Assembly (NCBI GenBank): GCA_020853835.1
Contig: JADYYC010000308.1
Coordinates: forward strand, 1 to 6,697
DNA: 6,697 nt
Direction of reading: 5' to 3'
DNA from: Anaerolineales bacterium
Lineage (GTDB): Bacteria; Chloroflexota; Anaerolineae; Anaerolineales; UBA4823
Below the pieces are notes generated by a model. It made no database searches. It had not been told where the DNA came from and saw only the letters and a list, made by a program, of their open reading frames with translations. The first letter of the stretch is position 1; every line of letters starts with the position of its first letter. Shown piece by piece: positions 1-6,646 of this stretch. The position numbers and the translations under genes are program-made.

Positions 1-110
1 ACCGGCAGGTGGCGGATGTTGTTCTCGCGCATGATCTGCTCGACGTCCTGCGCCGGCGTGGAAGGCTGGATCAATATTGGGTGGCGGACCATACAGTCAT
101 TGACAAGCAT
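1..110 (-). CDS. CBS-domain protein, N-terminal part only (runs off the left edge)
   Basis: Only 36 complete codons are visible. The protein begins MLVNDCMVRHPILIQPSTPA and continues to a RENNIRHLPV segment. This is the usual start of a CBS domain: a short leader 'V.D.M...PI.I.P.T', then a helix ending in 'IM.ENNIRHLPV'. CBS domains usually occur in pairs and bind adenine nucleotides or sense ionic state, regulating an attached or partner protein; stand-alone pairs resemble AcuB-type proteins. The ATG at 110 is the only usable start in this frame after an upstream in-frame stop. It has an AAGAGGA Shine-Dalgarno (plus 119-125) about 8 bases away and lies 24 bases after the ATPase stop, so it looks like the last visible gene of the transporter operon. 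Whether further domains follow (a second CBS, a membrane or an enzyme domain) cannot be seen. Its regulatory role on the transporter is inference. Confidence 0.8.
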   Translation of the reverse strand, partial: MLVNDCMVRHPILIQPSTPAQDVEQIMRENNIRHLP

Positions 111-134
111 CGGGGCATCCTCTTCACGAATGGG

Positions 135-2234
135 TTAGGTGGTGATCACGGGATCCAGGTTGCGCAACGTCTCGATGGTGTGATGGCAGAAGATGCGGTG
201 GCCGTTGCCGGCCTCCCGCCAGGGCGGCGTGGTGGTGCAGATCGAGGGATCGGGCAGCAGCGCCCGCCGCGGGCAGCGCGTGTGAAAACGGCACCCGGAG
301 GGCGGGTTGATGGCGCTCGGCACCGTCCCCTCCAGGCGGATGCGCTTCTGCTGGGCGGTGGGGTCGGGGATGGGCACCGCCGAGAGCAGCGCCTCGGTGT
401 ACGGGTGGTAGGGCGGCAGGTAGATCGCCTCCGCCGGGCCGATGTCCATGACCTGCCCCAGGTACATCACCGCCACGTAATCCGAAAAGAAGCGCACCAC
501 GCTCAGGTCGTGGGCGATAAAGAGCAGGGTGGTGTTGAACTCTTGCTGCAGGTCGATGAGCAGGTTCAAGATCGCCGCCTGCACCGAGACGTCGAGGGCG
601 CTGACCGGCTCGTCGCACAGTACCAGGTCGGGGTGGCTCGCCAGCGCCCGGGCGATCCCGACGCGCTGTTTCTCGCCGCCGCTGAGCTGGCGCGGCAGGC
701 GGTCGTAATAGGCTTCGCTCAGGCGCATCGCGTTGAGCAGCCGCACCACCTCGGCGCGCACCTGATCCTTTGGCACGGTCTTGAAGCGCCGCAGCGGGCG
801 CTCGATCTGCACCCCCACCGGATAGGAGGGGTTCATCGTCGAATCGGGGTTCTGGAACACCATCTGCAGCTCTTTGATCAGGCCCAGGTCGCGCTTCGAG
901 ATGTTTTGGGTGATGTCGAAGCCCAGGTAGCGCCCCTTCCCGTCCGTGGCGCTCTCCAGCCCGACGATGGTTTTGATCAGGGTGCTCTTGCCGCACCCCG
1001 ATTCGCCCACGATCCCGAGCGTCTTGCCCTTGGGCACGCTGAACGTGGCGTCCTCGACCGCTTTGACATAGCGCTTCTGCCCCAGCCCGAGCACGTCCTT
1101 GAGCGTGTTGCCGTGCACCTCGTAATACTTGCGCAGACCTTGAAGCTCGAGGATCGGTTCGCTGGCTTTCCCCGCCTGCTGCGGCACGGGCAGCTCGATG
1201 TCCTCGGAGGGACGCCACTGGGCGGGATCGATCTCTTCTGAGAAGTGGCAGCGTACCTGCATGTTGGTCCCCTGGATCTGGCGCAGGAGGGGGCGCTCGA
1301 CGCGGCAGCGCTCGCGCACGTAATCACAGCGGGGTGAGAAGATGCACCCGCTCGGGCGCTGGTCGGGCGGCGGGACGCGCCCGCGGATGGGGTAAAGCAC
1401 GCTGGTGCTTTTCTCGGTCCCCAGGCGCGGGATGGCGCGCAGCAGCCCCTGGGTGTAGGGGTGCTGCGGGCGGGCGAAGATCTCCTGCACGGGGCCGCGC
1501 TCCACCATCTCGCCGGCGTACATCACGCCCACCGTGGAGGTGACCCGCGCCACCACGCCCATATTGTGGGTGATGTACATGATGGCGGTGTCGAAATCGC
1601 GGCGCAGTTCGCTGATCAGGTCGAGCACCGCCGCCTCTACGGTCACGTCCAGGGCGGTGGTCGGTTCGTCCATGATGAGCAGGGCGGGGTTGTTGAGCAG
1701 CGCCATCGCGATCACCACGCGCTGCTGCTGCCCGCCCGAAATCTGGTGCGGGTAGCGCTCCATCACGTTCTCGGGGTCGGGCATGTACACGCGCCCGAGC
1801 ATGTCCACCGAGCGCTGGTGGGCTTCTTCGTCGCTCAACCCGCGGTGCACCTTGAGCACCTCTTTGAGCTGGTCGCCCAGCTTCATCGAGGGGTTGAGGG
1901 CCTGCATCGGGTCTTGATAAACCATGGCGATCTGGTCGCCGCGCAGCTTGCGCAGCTCCTCGCCGCGCTTCTCCACCAGGTCCTGACCCTGAAACTTGAT
2001 GCTGCCGCGCTTGACGTAGCCGTTCTCGCCCAGGAAGTTGACGATCGCCCAGGCCACGGTGCTCTTGCCGCAGCCCGATTCGCCCACGATGCCGTGCGAT
2101 TCGCCGCGATGGATCTCAAACGAGACGTTCTGAACCGCTTCGATCTCCCCGCCGCGCACTTTATAAGCCACCGCCAGGTCTTCGATCTTCAATACCGGCG
2201 GGGCGCTCCGGTCAATAACTTGTAAATCGGTCAT
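135..2234 (-). CDS. Fused double ATPase of a peptide-type ABC importer (DppD-DppF-like)
   Basis: This cytoplasmic ATPase powers uptake through the two permeases encoded just upstream. Its 699 residues hold two complete ABC modules. Module 1 has Walker A GESGCGKST at 51-59, Q-loop Q107, signature ISGGQQQR at 165-172, Walker B LLIMDEP at 185-191 (E190) and switch H223. Module 2 has Walker A at 410-418, Q461, signature LSGGEKQR at 517-524, LVLCDEP at 537-543 (E542) and H575. Both sites therefore look catalytically intact. Each module ends in the oligopeptide-transporter C-terminal extension (HPYTQGLL at 258-265, HPYTEALL at 610-617) with four cysteines: 297, 303, 310, 329 and 648, 654, 666, 683. 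A linker of about 28 residues (331-358) joins the halves. GsiA and YejF are fused in the same way, while most Dpp/Opp systems have two genes. The ATG has AGAGG 6 bases upstream, overlapping the DppC-like stop. Substrate is unknown. Confidence 0.95.
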   Translation of the reverse strand: MTDLQVIDRSAPPVLKIEDLAVAYKVRGGEIEAVQNVSFEIHRGESHGIVGESGCGKSTVAWAIVNFLGENGYVKRGSIKFQGQDLVEKRGEELRKLRGDQIAMVYQDPMQALNPSMKLGDQLKEVLKVHRGLSDEEAHQRSVDMLGRVYMPDPENVMERYPHQISGGQQQRVVIAMALLNNPALLIMDEPTTALDVTVEAAVLDLISELRRDFDTAIMYITHNMGVVARVTSTVGVMYAGEMVERGPVQEIFARPQHPYTQGLLRAIPRLGTEKSTSVLYPIRGRVPPPDQRPSGCIFSPRCDYVRERCRVERPLLRQIQGTNMQVRCHFSEEIDPAQWRPSEDIELPVPQQAGKASEPILELQGLRKYYEVHGNTLKDVLGLGQKRYVKAVEDATFSVPKGKTLGIVGESGCGKSTLIKTIVGLESATDGKGRYLGFDITQNISKRDLGLIKELQMVFQNPDSTMNPSYPVGVQIERPLRRFKTVPKDQVRAEVVRLLNAMRLSEAYYDRLPRQLSGGEKQRVGIARALASHPDLVLCDEPVSALDVSVQAAILNLLIDLQQEFNTTLLFIAHDLSVVRFFSDYVAVMYLGQVMDIGPAEAIYLPPYHPYTEALLSAVPIPDPTAQQKRIRLEGTVPSAINPPSGCRFHTRCPRRALLPDPSICTTTPPWREAGNGHRIFCHHTIETLRNLDPVITT

Positions 2235-2243
2235 CCCATACCT

Positions 2244-3182
2244 CTACTTCTGATAGCGCGCCAGCTCTTCGCGCAGGCCGTCGGCGAACAGGTTGAGGCT
2301 GATCACCAGGCTGGCGATCGCCAGCGAGGGCCAGATCACCGACCAGGGGCTGGAGAAGATGTAACGCCGCGCCTCGTTGACCATGCTGCCCCAGTCGGGG
2401 TCGGGCGGGGGCAGGCCGATCCCCAAAAAGCCAAGCGTCCCGATGGCAAAAATGGCGTAACCGACGCGCAGCATGGCGTCGACCAGCAGCGGGCCGCGGG
2501 CGTTGGGGAGGATCTCGCGCAGCATGATAAACCACTTGCTCTCGCCGCGCGTCTCGGCCGCGCGCACGTAATCGCGCGTCTTGATGTCGAGCGTCAGGCT
2601 GCGCGCCAGCCGCGCCACCCCCGGGGCGCCGGTGACCGTGATGGCCAGGATCACCACCAAATCGCCCTGACCGAGCGCCGAGATCACCACCAGGTAAAGC
2701 ACGATCTGCGGAAAGGCGATCAGCGCATCCAGGACCTGCATGCTCACCTGGTCGGTCGTCCCGCCGCGGTAAGCCGCGTTCACTCCGAGCAGCGTGCCAA
2801 ACGCGAGCGAGCCGATCACGCCCCAGAGCGCCACGCCTACGGGGATGGGGATGGTCTTATCTCCCACGGGCACGCGCGTCTTGAGCAGGATCACCTGCGT
2901 GCCGGCCATCAGCCGCGAAACCAGGTCGCGCCCCATGTGATCCGTCCCCAGCCAGTTCACCGAGTTCGGCGGGAGGTTCTGCCCAAACATCTGGGCGTTT
3001 GGCGGGTAGGGCGTCCAGAAGAGCGAGACGAACGCGATCAGGAGCCAGAACAGCGCGATCGCCAGCCCCACCGTCGCCACGCGCGATTCGAACACAATCC
3101 CCAGCCCCTGGCGCAGCCGGGCCCAGAACGTGGCGCGGGCCGAGGCGGCGCTTTTCAATCCTTCAACTGTGGTTGTCGCCAT
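2244..3182 (-). CDS. DppC-like permease subunit of a peptide-type ABC importer
   Basis: This inner permease subunit (312 residues) should pair with the DppB-like protein to form the channel. A cytoplasmic N-terminus leads to a first membrane segment at about 36-56. Next comes the family motif LGTDHMGRDLVSRL (78-91), then further segments near 115-138, 152-172, 175-193, 232-256 and 283-300. The EAA coupling loop that docks on the ATPase is at about 205-227: YVRAAETRG followed by ILPNA. The region after GFLGIGLPPPDPDWGSM (251-267) is also typical of DppC/OppC. Residues about 99-115 (KTRVPVGDKTIPIPVG) are extra compared with ordinary DppC, by about 16 residues, just outside the second membrane segment. 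The ATG at 3182 has a strong GGGAGGAG Shine-Dalgarno (plus 3191-3198) 8 bases away and lies 19 bases after the upstream stop. The TAG stop nearly touches the ATPase gene (9 bases), suggesting coupled translation. Confidence 0.95.
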   Translation of the reverse strand: MATTTVEGLKSAASARATFWARLRQGLGIVFESRVATVGLAIALFWLLIAFVSLFWTPYPPNAQMFGQNLPPNSVNWLGTDHMGRDLVSRLMAGTQVILLKTRVPVGDKTIPIPVGVALWGVIGSLAFGTLLGVNAAYRGGTTDQVSMQVLDALIAFPQIVLYLVVISALGQGDLVVILAITVTGAPGVARLARSLTLDIKTRDYVRAAETRGESKWFIMLREILPNARGPLLVDAMLRVGYAIFAIGTLGFLGIGLPPPDPDWGSMVNEARRYIFSSPWSVIWPSLAIASLVISLNLFADGLREELARYQK

Positions 3183-3201
3183 GTGCTTTGCTCCTCCCTC
3201 G

Positions 3202-4500
3202 TCACGCGTAGCGGATGCGCGGGTTGAGATAGGTGTAAGCCAGGTCGCCGATCAGGCGCGTCGCCACTGCAATGAGCACCGTGAGCATCGCCGCGGCTTC
3301 GACGGCGTTGTAATCGCCAAAGATCGCCGCGTCGTAGATGTACTTGCCCAACCCTGGGTAGCCAAAGATGACCTCCACCACCACCACCCCGCCGATGAGC
3401 CAGTTCACGTGGAGCATGATGATCGTGATCGGCGCCATCAGGGCGTTGCGCATGGCGTGGTTGAGCACCACGCGCCGCCTGGGCATGCCCTTGATGATCG
3501 CAGTGCGGATGTAAGCCATGCTCATCACCTCCACCATGCTGGCGCGGGTCATGCGCGCCACGTACCCCAGCTCGACCGCCGTCAGCGTCAGCACCGGCAG
3601 GATCAGCAGCTTTGGGTTATCGAAGATGGCGTTGGGGGTTAAAAAGACCGCCACGGCTGGCAGCCACTTGAGCCAGATGCCAAAGATCAGGATCAGGAAA
3701 ATGCCGGTCACGAACTCGGGCGTGGCGGTCGCCCCCAGGCTGGTGATCGAGATGATCCGGTCAAGCGGCTTGCCCTCGTTGACCCCCGCCAGCACCCCCA
3801 GCAAGAGCGCCAGCGGCATGACCACCAGGAAGGCCGCCCCGGCCAGGATGAGCGTGTTGCGCAGGCGCGGCAGCAGCATGGTCGCCACCGGGCGCCCAAA
3901 CTGGAGCGAAAAACCGGGGTCGCCGCGGATCAACCCCCGGCGCAGCGGCACGTACTCCACCGGCCCCTCGGGCACCTGGCTGAAGCCGGTCTTGCTGCGC
4001 ACATAGATCACCTCGCCCCCGCCGTGCACCCACTTGGCGGCGTTGTTGCGCGAATCCACCCCCCAGAAGACCTGGTTGCCGAACTCATCCGTGGTCCAGG
4101 TCACCTCGACGGGCTGCGGGTCGGCAGAGCCGTTCGGCAGGCGCACCAGCTTGATCATCTCGCCGTTTTCCATCTTGAAGCGCACCAGCTCGCCGTCCAT
4201 ACTCATCCACCATTCCGGCTCGCCGGTCTGTGGATTGGAGACGACCACCAGCGGGCGGTCGAGCAGCTTCGCCACCTGCCAGTCGGTCCCCGCCAGCCAA
4301 TCGACATAGCGCAGCCAGGCGGGGCGGTCGAGGCCGAGCTGTTTGCGATACGAGGCGCGCTGCGCTTCGGTTGTAAACACGCCTAAGAGTTTGAGGGTGA
4401 TATCGCCGCTGCCCACTTCGAGCAGGAAAAACAGGGTGATCGAGACGAGCAGCATGGTCACAATCGTGGAGGTCAGGCTTCGGATGAGGAATCGGGCCAT
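3202..4500 (-). CDS. DppB-like permease subunit with a large extracytoplasmic insertion
   Basis: This is the other channel subunit. At 432 residues it is about 100 longer than usual (E. coli DppB is 339). The N-terminus (MARFLIRSL, then a membrane segment at about 10-28) is standard, as is LGLDRPAWLRYVDWLAG (55-71). The family pattern resumes at GDPGFSLQFGRPVATMLLPR (193-212). Between them, about 72-187 is a hydrophilic, Trp/Val/Gly-rich stretch that looks like beta strands, placed in the first outside loop. Later membrane segments lie near 213-240, 262-285, 298-316, 355-376 and 400-420. The EAA coupling loop is YIRTAIIKGMPRRRVVLNHA (330-349), and the C-terminal family block FGYPGLGKYIYDAAIFGDY is at 379-397. 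The ATG has AGGAG (plus 4508-4512) 7 bases upstream. The insertion has no frameshift or stop, so it is a real part of the protein. Substrate is unassigned. Confidence 0.94.
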   Translation of the reverse strand: MARFLIRSLTSTIVTMLLVSITLFFLLEVGSGDITLKLLGVFTTEAQRASYRKQLGLDRPAWLRYVDWLAGTDWQVAKLLDRPLVVVSNPQTGEPEWWMSMDGELVRFKMENGEMIKLVRLPNGSADPQPVEVTWTTDEFGNQVFWGVDSRNNAAKWVHGGGEVIYVRSKTGFSQVPEGPVEYVPLRRGLIRGDPGFSLQFGRPVATMLLPRLRNTLILAGAAFLVVMPLALLLGVLAGVNEGKPLDRIISITSLGATATPEFVTGIFLILIFGIWLKWLPAVAVFLTPNAIFDNPKLLILPVLTLTAVELGYVARMTRASMVEVMSMAYIRTAIIKGMPRRRVVLNHAMRNALMAPITIIMLHVNWLIGGVVVVEVIFGYPGLGKYIYDAAIFGDYNAVEAAAMLTVLIAVATRLIGDLAYTYLNPRIRYA

Positions 4501-4532
4501 TCATCTGCTCCTGGTTATTGGGTTGCGAGGAA

Positions 4533-4562
4533 CACAGCCGCCCGCCAGGGCAGGCGGCTGTG
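4533..4562 (-). promoter_or_regulatory. Intercistronic hairpin between binding-protein and permease genes
   Basis: A perfect 10-bp inverted repeat, CACAGCCGCC (4533-4542) and GGCGGCTGTG (4553-4562), encloses a 10-base loop. It lies 27 bases past the binding-protein stop and 33 bases before the permease ATG. In the transcript it is followed by UUCCUCGC, not a run of U, so it is not a classic intrinsic terminator. By analogy with malE-malF, such hairpins protect the 3' end of the upstream message and let the binding protein be made in excess over the permeases. That role, or partial termination, is inference. Confidence 0.6.
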
Positions 4563-4588
4563 CGTTGCATAGGGGTTCGACCGGCCGG

Positions 4589-6292
4589 TTAGGCTTTTTC
4601 TTTCCAGACCTCGTTCAACTGGTCGTATTCGGTTGGGTGGGCGGTGATGTTCTTGAAGGTCTTGGGGACGATGTTCCAGACCTTCTTCCAGTACGAGATG
4701 CCGATCGGGCCGCGCTCCATGAAGATGTCTTCGATCTTGCACATGATCTTGGTGCGCTCTTCCACGTCGAGGGTGGCTTCGGCCTGCGTCAGCAGCTCTT
4801 CGAATTCCTTGTCGACCCAGCGGGTCTCGTTCCACTCACCGGGCACGCCGTCGGCGTCGGAGGTGTAGCCCAGGCGCAGCGTCTGGGTGCCGAGCGGGCG
4901 GTGCGTCCACGAGGTCAGCCCCAGGTCCACTTCGGTCCAGCGGTCCCAGTAGCCGCTCGGCTCGGTGATGTCGAGGGTGATGTCGATGCCGCCGGCGGCA
5001 GCCTGTTCTTTGAGGGCGGCGGCCACTTCGGGCTCTTCGAGATCGTTCTTGGTCGCGAGCGTGACCTTGATCCCATCCGGGAAACCGGCCTCTCTAAGCA
5101 GCGCTCGGGCGCGCTCGGGGTCGTATTTGGGGATCGGCTTCTCACAGTATTCGGGGTGCACCGGCGCGATATGGGCGTCAATGCCCAGGTCGCCCTGCCC
5201 GTAATAGCCGAGCTGGAGGATCTTCTCGCGGTCCTGGCACATCTTGAGGGCGTTGCGAACGCGCACATCGGTCCAGGGATCGACGTCGACGCGCATGCGC
5301 AGCACCGAGGTCACTGCGGTCGGGGCGGTCAGCACCTGCAGGTTGGGCAGGTCCTTGAGCGCCAGCCAGTCGCTGGCGCGCGGCTGGTAGGTGGCGTCCA
5401 CCTGCCCGGACTGCACCGCAGCCACGGCCGCGTCCTTCGACATCGAAACATAGATGATCTCGTCCAGGTAGGGCAGCGGTTGGCCGTCCTCGCCCATGCG
5501 GTAGTAATCGCTGCGGCGCTTGAGCACGGCGCGCTCGGCTTCGGAGTACTCTTCGAGTGTGAAGGGGCCGGTGCCGATCGGCTGCTTGATGAAATCACCC
5601 TCGAACTTGCGGTGCATGACGTTTGCGGGGTACTGGCACAGGTGCTCTGGCACGCCGATGTTGGCTTCCTGCAAGTGCAGCCGCACGGTGTAATCGTCCA
5701 CCCTTTCCACGTCCTGCATGCCCCGCAGGTACGAGAGCTGGCTGATCATCGAGGAGCCCACGTCGGGGTTGAGCCACTGCCCGAAGTTGAACAACACATC
5801 GTCGGCGGTGAACTGGTCGCCGTTGTTGAATTTGACGTCCTTGCGCAGGTAGAGCGTCCAGGTCTTTACATCGTCGCTGGCTTCCCATTTCTCGATCAGG
5901 TAGGGGCGGGTGATGTTGTCGGGGCCGGTCTCGGTCAGGTACTCGGCCACGTGGCGCACCACGTTCGCCTGCTGCACCCACGAGAAGCGCGCCGGGTGGT
6001 CGATCTGCTGCAGCTCCATGGCACGGGTAAAAGTGCCGCCGCGGGTGATCTTCGACACCGCCTCGGTGACGACCGGGGCCAGCGTTGCGGCCGCGGGTGG
6101 CGGGGCGACGGGCGTCGCCGCCGGGGCGCAGTTTGCAGCCACCACGGCCGTCCCGGCTGAAAGGCCGAGCAGGGTCGCGAATTTGATGAAATCGCGGCGG
6201 CTGATCCGGCCCTGCTGAAGCTGGTTGTAGGCCTCAGGGATAGCCGGATGGATCTTTTCCATCTCTTTCTTCGATACCACGGGTTTTTTCAC
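4589..6292 (-). CDS. Substrate-binding lipoprotein of a peptide-type ABC importer (SBP_bac_5 family)
   Basis: This 567-residue extracytoplasmic receptor captures the solute and delivers it to the permeases. An unusually long n-region (1-30, including HPAIPEAYNQLQQG) precedes a twin-arginine motif SRRDFIKF (31-38), a hydrophobic stretch (39-53) and a likely lipidated Cys55, in VAANC. A Pro/Ala-rich tether follows (56-75), so Tat export and lipid anchoring are likely, although Asn at -1 is a weak lipobox. The mature part starts GGTFTRAM (85-92) and shows family hallmarks: WTLYLRKDVKFNNGDQFTADD (145-165), PIGTGPFTLEEY (238-249), a PYLDEI block (274-279) and YDPERARALLREAGFPDG (390-407). Family members bind di- or oligopeptides, nickel, opines or sugars, and these motifs do not say which. 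The start is GTG at 6292, with AGGAGG 6 bases upstream. The internal ATG for Met11 has no comparable ribosome site. It is the first gene of the operon. Confidence 0.94.
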   Translation of the reverse strand: MKKPVVSKKEMEKIHPAIPEAYNQLQQGRISRRDFIKFATLLGLSAGTAVVAANCAPAATPVAPPPAAATLAPVVTEAVSKITRGGTFTRAMELQQIDHPARFSWVQQANVVRHVAEYLTETGPDNITRPYLIEKWEASDDVKTWTLYLRKDVKFNNGDQFTADDVLFNFGQWLNPDVGSSMISQLSYLRGMQDVERVDDYTVRLHLQEANIGVPEHLCQYPANVMHRKFEGDFIKQPIGTGPFTLEEYSEAERAVLKRRSDYYRMGEDGQPLPYLDEIIYVSMSKDAAVAAVQSGQVDATYQPRASDWLALKDLPNLQVLTAPTAVTSVLRMRVDVDPWTDVRVRNALKMCQDREKILQLGYYGQGDLGIDAHIAPVHPEYCEKPIPKYDPERARALLREAGFPDGIKVTLATKNDLEEPEVAAALKEQAAAGGIDITLDITEPSGYWDRWTEVDLGLTSWTHRPLGTQTLRLGYTSDADGVPGEWNETRWVDKEFEELLTQAEATLDVEERTKIMCKIEDIFMERGPIGISYWKKVWNIVPKTFKNITAHPTEYDQLNEVWKEKA

Positions 6293-6297
6293 TTTGA

Positions 6298-6304
6298 TCC
6301 TCCT
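6298..6304 (-). promoter_or_regulatory. Ribosome binding site that fixes the GTG start of the binding protein
   Basis: On the minus strand AGGAGGA lies 5 bases before GTG at 6292-6290. It is a near-perfect Shine-Dalgarno, and it decides for the GTG over the internal ATG ten codons later. Confidence 0.85.
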
Positions 6305-6316
6305 GTCCTTTGATTG

Positions 6317-6345
6317 AGCATAGCGATTGGGCGAATGAGCCGCAA
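6317..6345 (-). promoter_or_regulatory. Candidate sigma-70-type promoter, proximal
   Basis: On the minus strand TTGCGG (plus 6340-6345) and TATGCT (plus 6317-6322) are separated by exactly 17 bases. This would start transcription about 18 bases before the GTG codon. The hexamers match consensus at 3 of 6 and 4 of 6 positions, so this is only a possibility. It competes with the distal candidate at 6419-6427. Confidence 0.25.
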
Positions 6346-6379
6346 GGGGAGGGGCTGCAACCGGGGCGTTTCAGGTGTG

Positions 6380-6391
6380 CTGCAATTGCAG
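6380..6391. promoter_or_regulatory. Perfect 12-bp palindrome CTGCAATTGCAG, possible operator
   Basis: CTGCAATTGCAG reads the same on both strands and lies about 90 bases before the binding-protein start, downstream of the distal promoter candidate. The half-site also occurs as CTGCAA at 6355-6360 and TTGCAG at 6452-6457. A site for a dimeric regulator of the operon is a reasonable inference, but no regulator gene is visible here. Confidence 0.35.
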
Positions 6392-6418
6392 ACCTCCATT
6401 GCCGACTGCGATTGGTCA

Positions 6419-6427
6419 TTTATACCA
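6419..6427 (-). promoter_or_regulatory. Candidate extended -10 promoter, distal
   Basis: The minus strand reads TGGTATAAA: a TGn extension plus TATAAA, which is 5 of 6 matches to the -10 consensus. Just upstream is an A/T-rich stretch AAAAAACTGCAAATTT (plus 6448-6463) that could act as an UP element. No good -35 is present, which is tolerated by extended -10 promoters. It would give a leader of about 120 bases that contains the 12-bp palindrome. Confidence 0.35.
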
Positions 6428-6541
6428 TGAGATTCAGGATAACGACGAAATTTGCAGTTTTTTCTATGCCCTGCGGATTAAAGAGCCTTTGGACACGGAT
6501 ACGCGTAGACTTCCGCCGATTTTTGCGAGGCGCGAGCTTCA

Positions 6542-6558
6542 GTCATTACGATGAGCGG
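6542..6558 (+). repeat. Degenerate third copy of the GTCATTTCGACGAGCGG repeat
   Basis: GTCATTACGATGAGCGG matches the first 17 bases of the two better copies with two differences. It begins 37 bases before the next copy. Confidence 0.5.
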
Positions 6559-6575
6559 GTCGGGCGCGCCCCCCT

Positions 6576-6599
6576 CCCGTCATTTCGACGAGCGCAGCG
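6576..6599 (+). repeat. REP-like repeat, copy 1 (truncated)
   Basis: A 24-base stretch beginning CCCGTCATTTCGACGAGCG is repeated at 6647-6670 with one difference (C6595 versus G6666). This copy lacks the AGGAGAAATCTTGAATGACG tail that closes copy 2. Confidence 0.75.
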
Positions 6600-6604
6600 G
6601 TTGT

Positions 6605-6646
6605 GCCCTCACCCCGGCCCTCTCCCGGGGGGAGAGGGGGCTCTCA
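6605..6646 (+). repeat. REP-like repeat of a second family with a strong hairpin
   Basis: CCCTCACCCCGGCCCTCTCC and what follows match, from memory, the widespread intergenic repeat whose translation reads PHPGPLPEGEGA. CCCTCTCCC (6618-6626) and GGGAGAGGG (6630-6638) form a perfect 9-bp stem with a 3-base loop. There is no U-tract, so it is not a standard terminator. Confidence 0.75.

Noticed and set aside
9..1241. 410-codon plus-strand frame, and a 364-codon minus-strand frame at 124-1218
   Set aside because: Both overlap the second half of the fused ATPase in other frames. Their Arg/Ala/Gly/His-rich sequences match no family, whereas the ATPase frame has every ABC motif.
2232..2239. Two-codon frame ATG GGA TGA overlapping the ATPase start
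   Set aside because: It is too short to interpret. The ATG at 2234 is properly spaced from AGAGG and is sufficient.
4580..4589. 10-bp palindrome ACCGGCCGGT overlapping the binding-protein stop
   Set aside because: Short GC palindromes are expected by chance at this base composition, and it has no clear role beside the much stronger hairpin nearby.
4343..6160. 605-codon open frame on the plus strand
   Set aside because: It lies entirely opposite the binding-protein gene and the start of the permease gene, has no recognisable motifs, is rich in His, Val, Gly, Leu and Arg as expected of a high-GC antisense shadow, and the minus-strand genes have clear family motifs throughout.
6618..6638. GC-rich hairpin as a Rho-independent terminator for a gene to the right or left
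   Set aside because: No T-run follows on either strand, and the sequence is part of a widespread repeat family.
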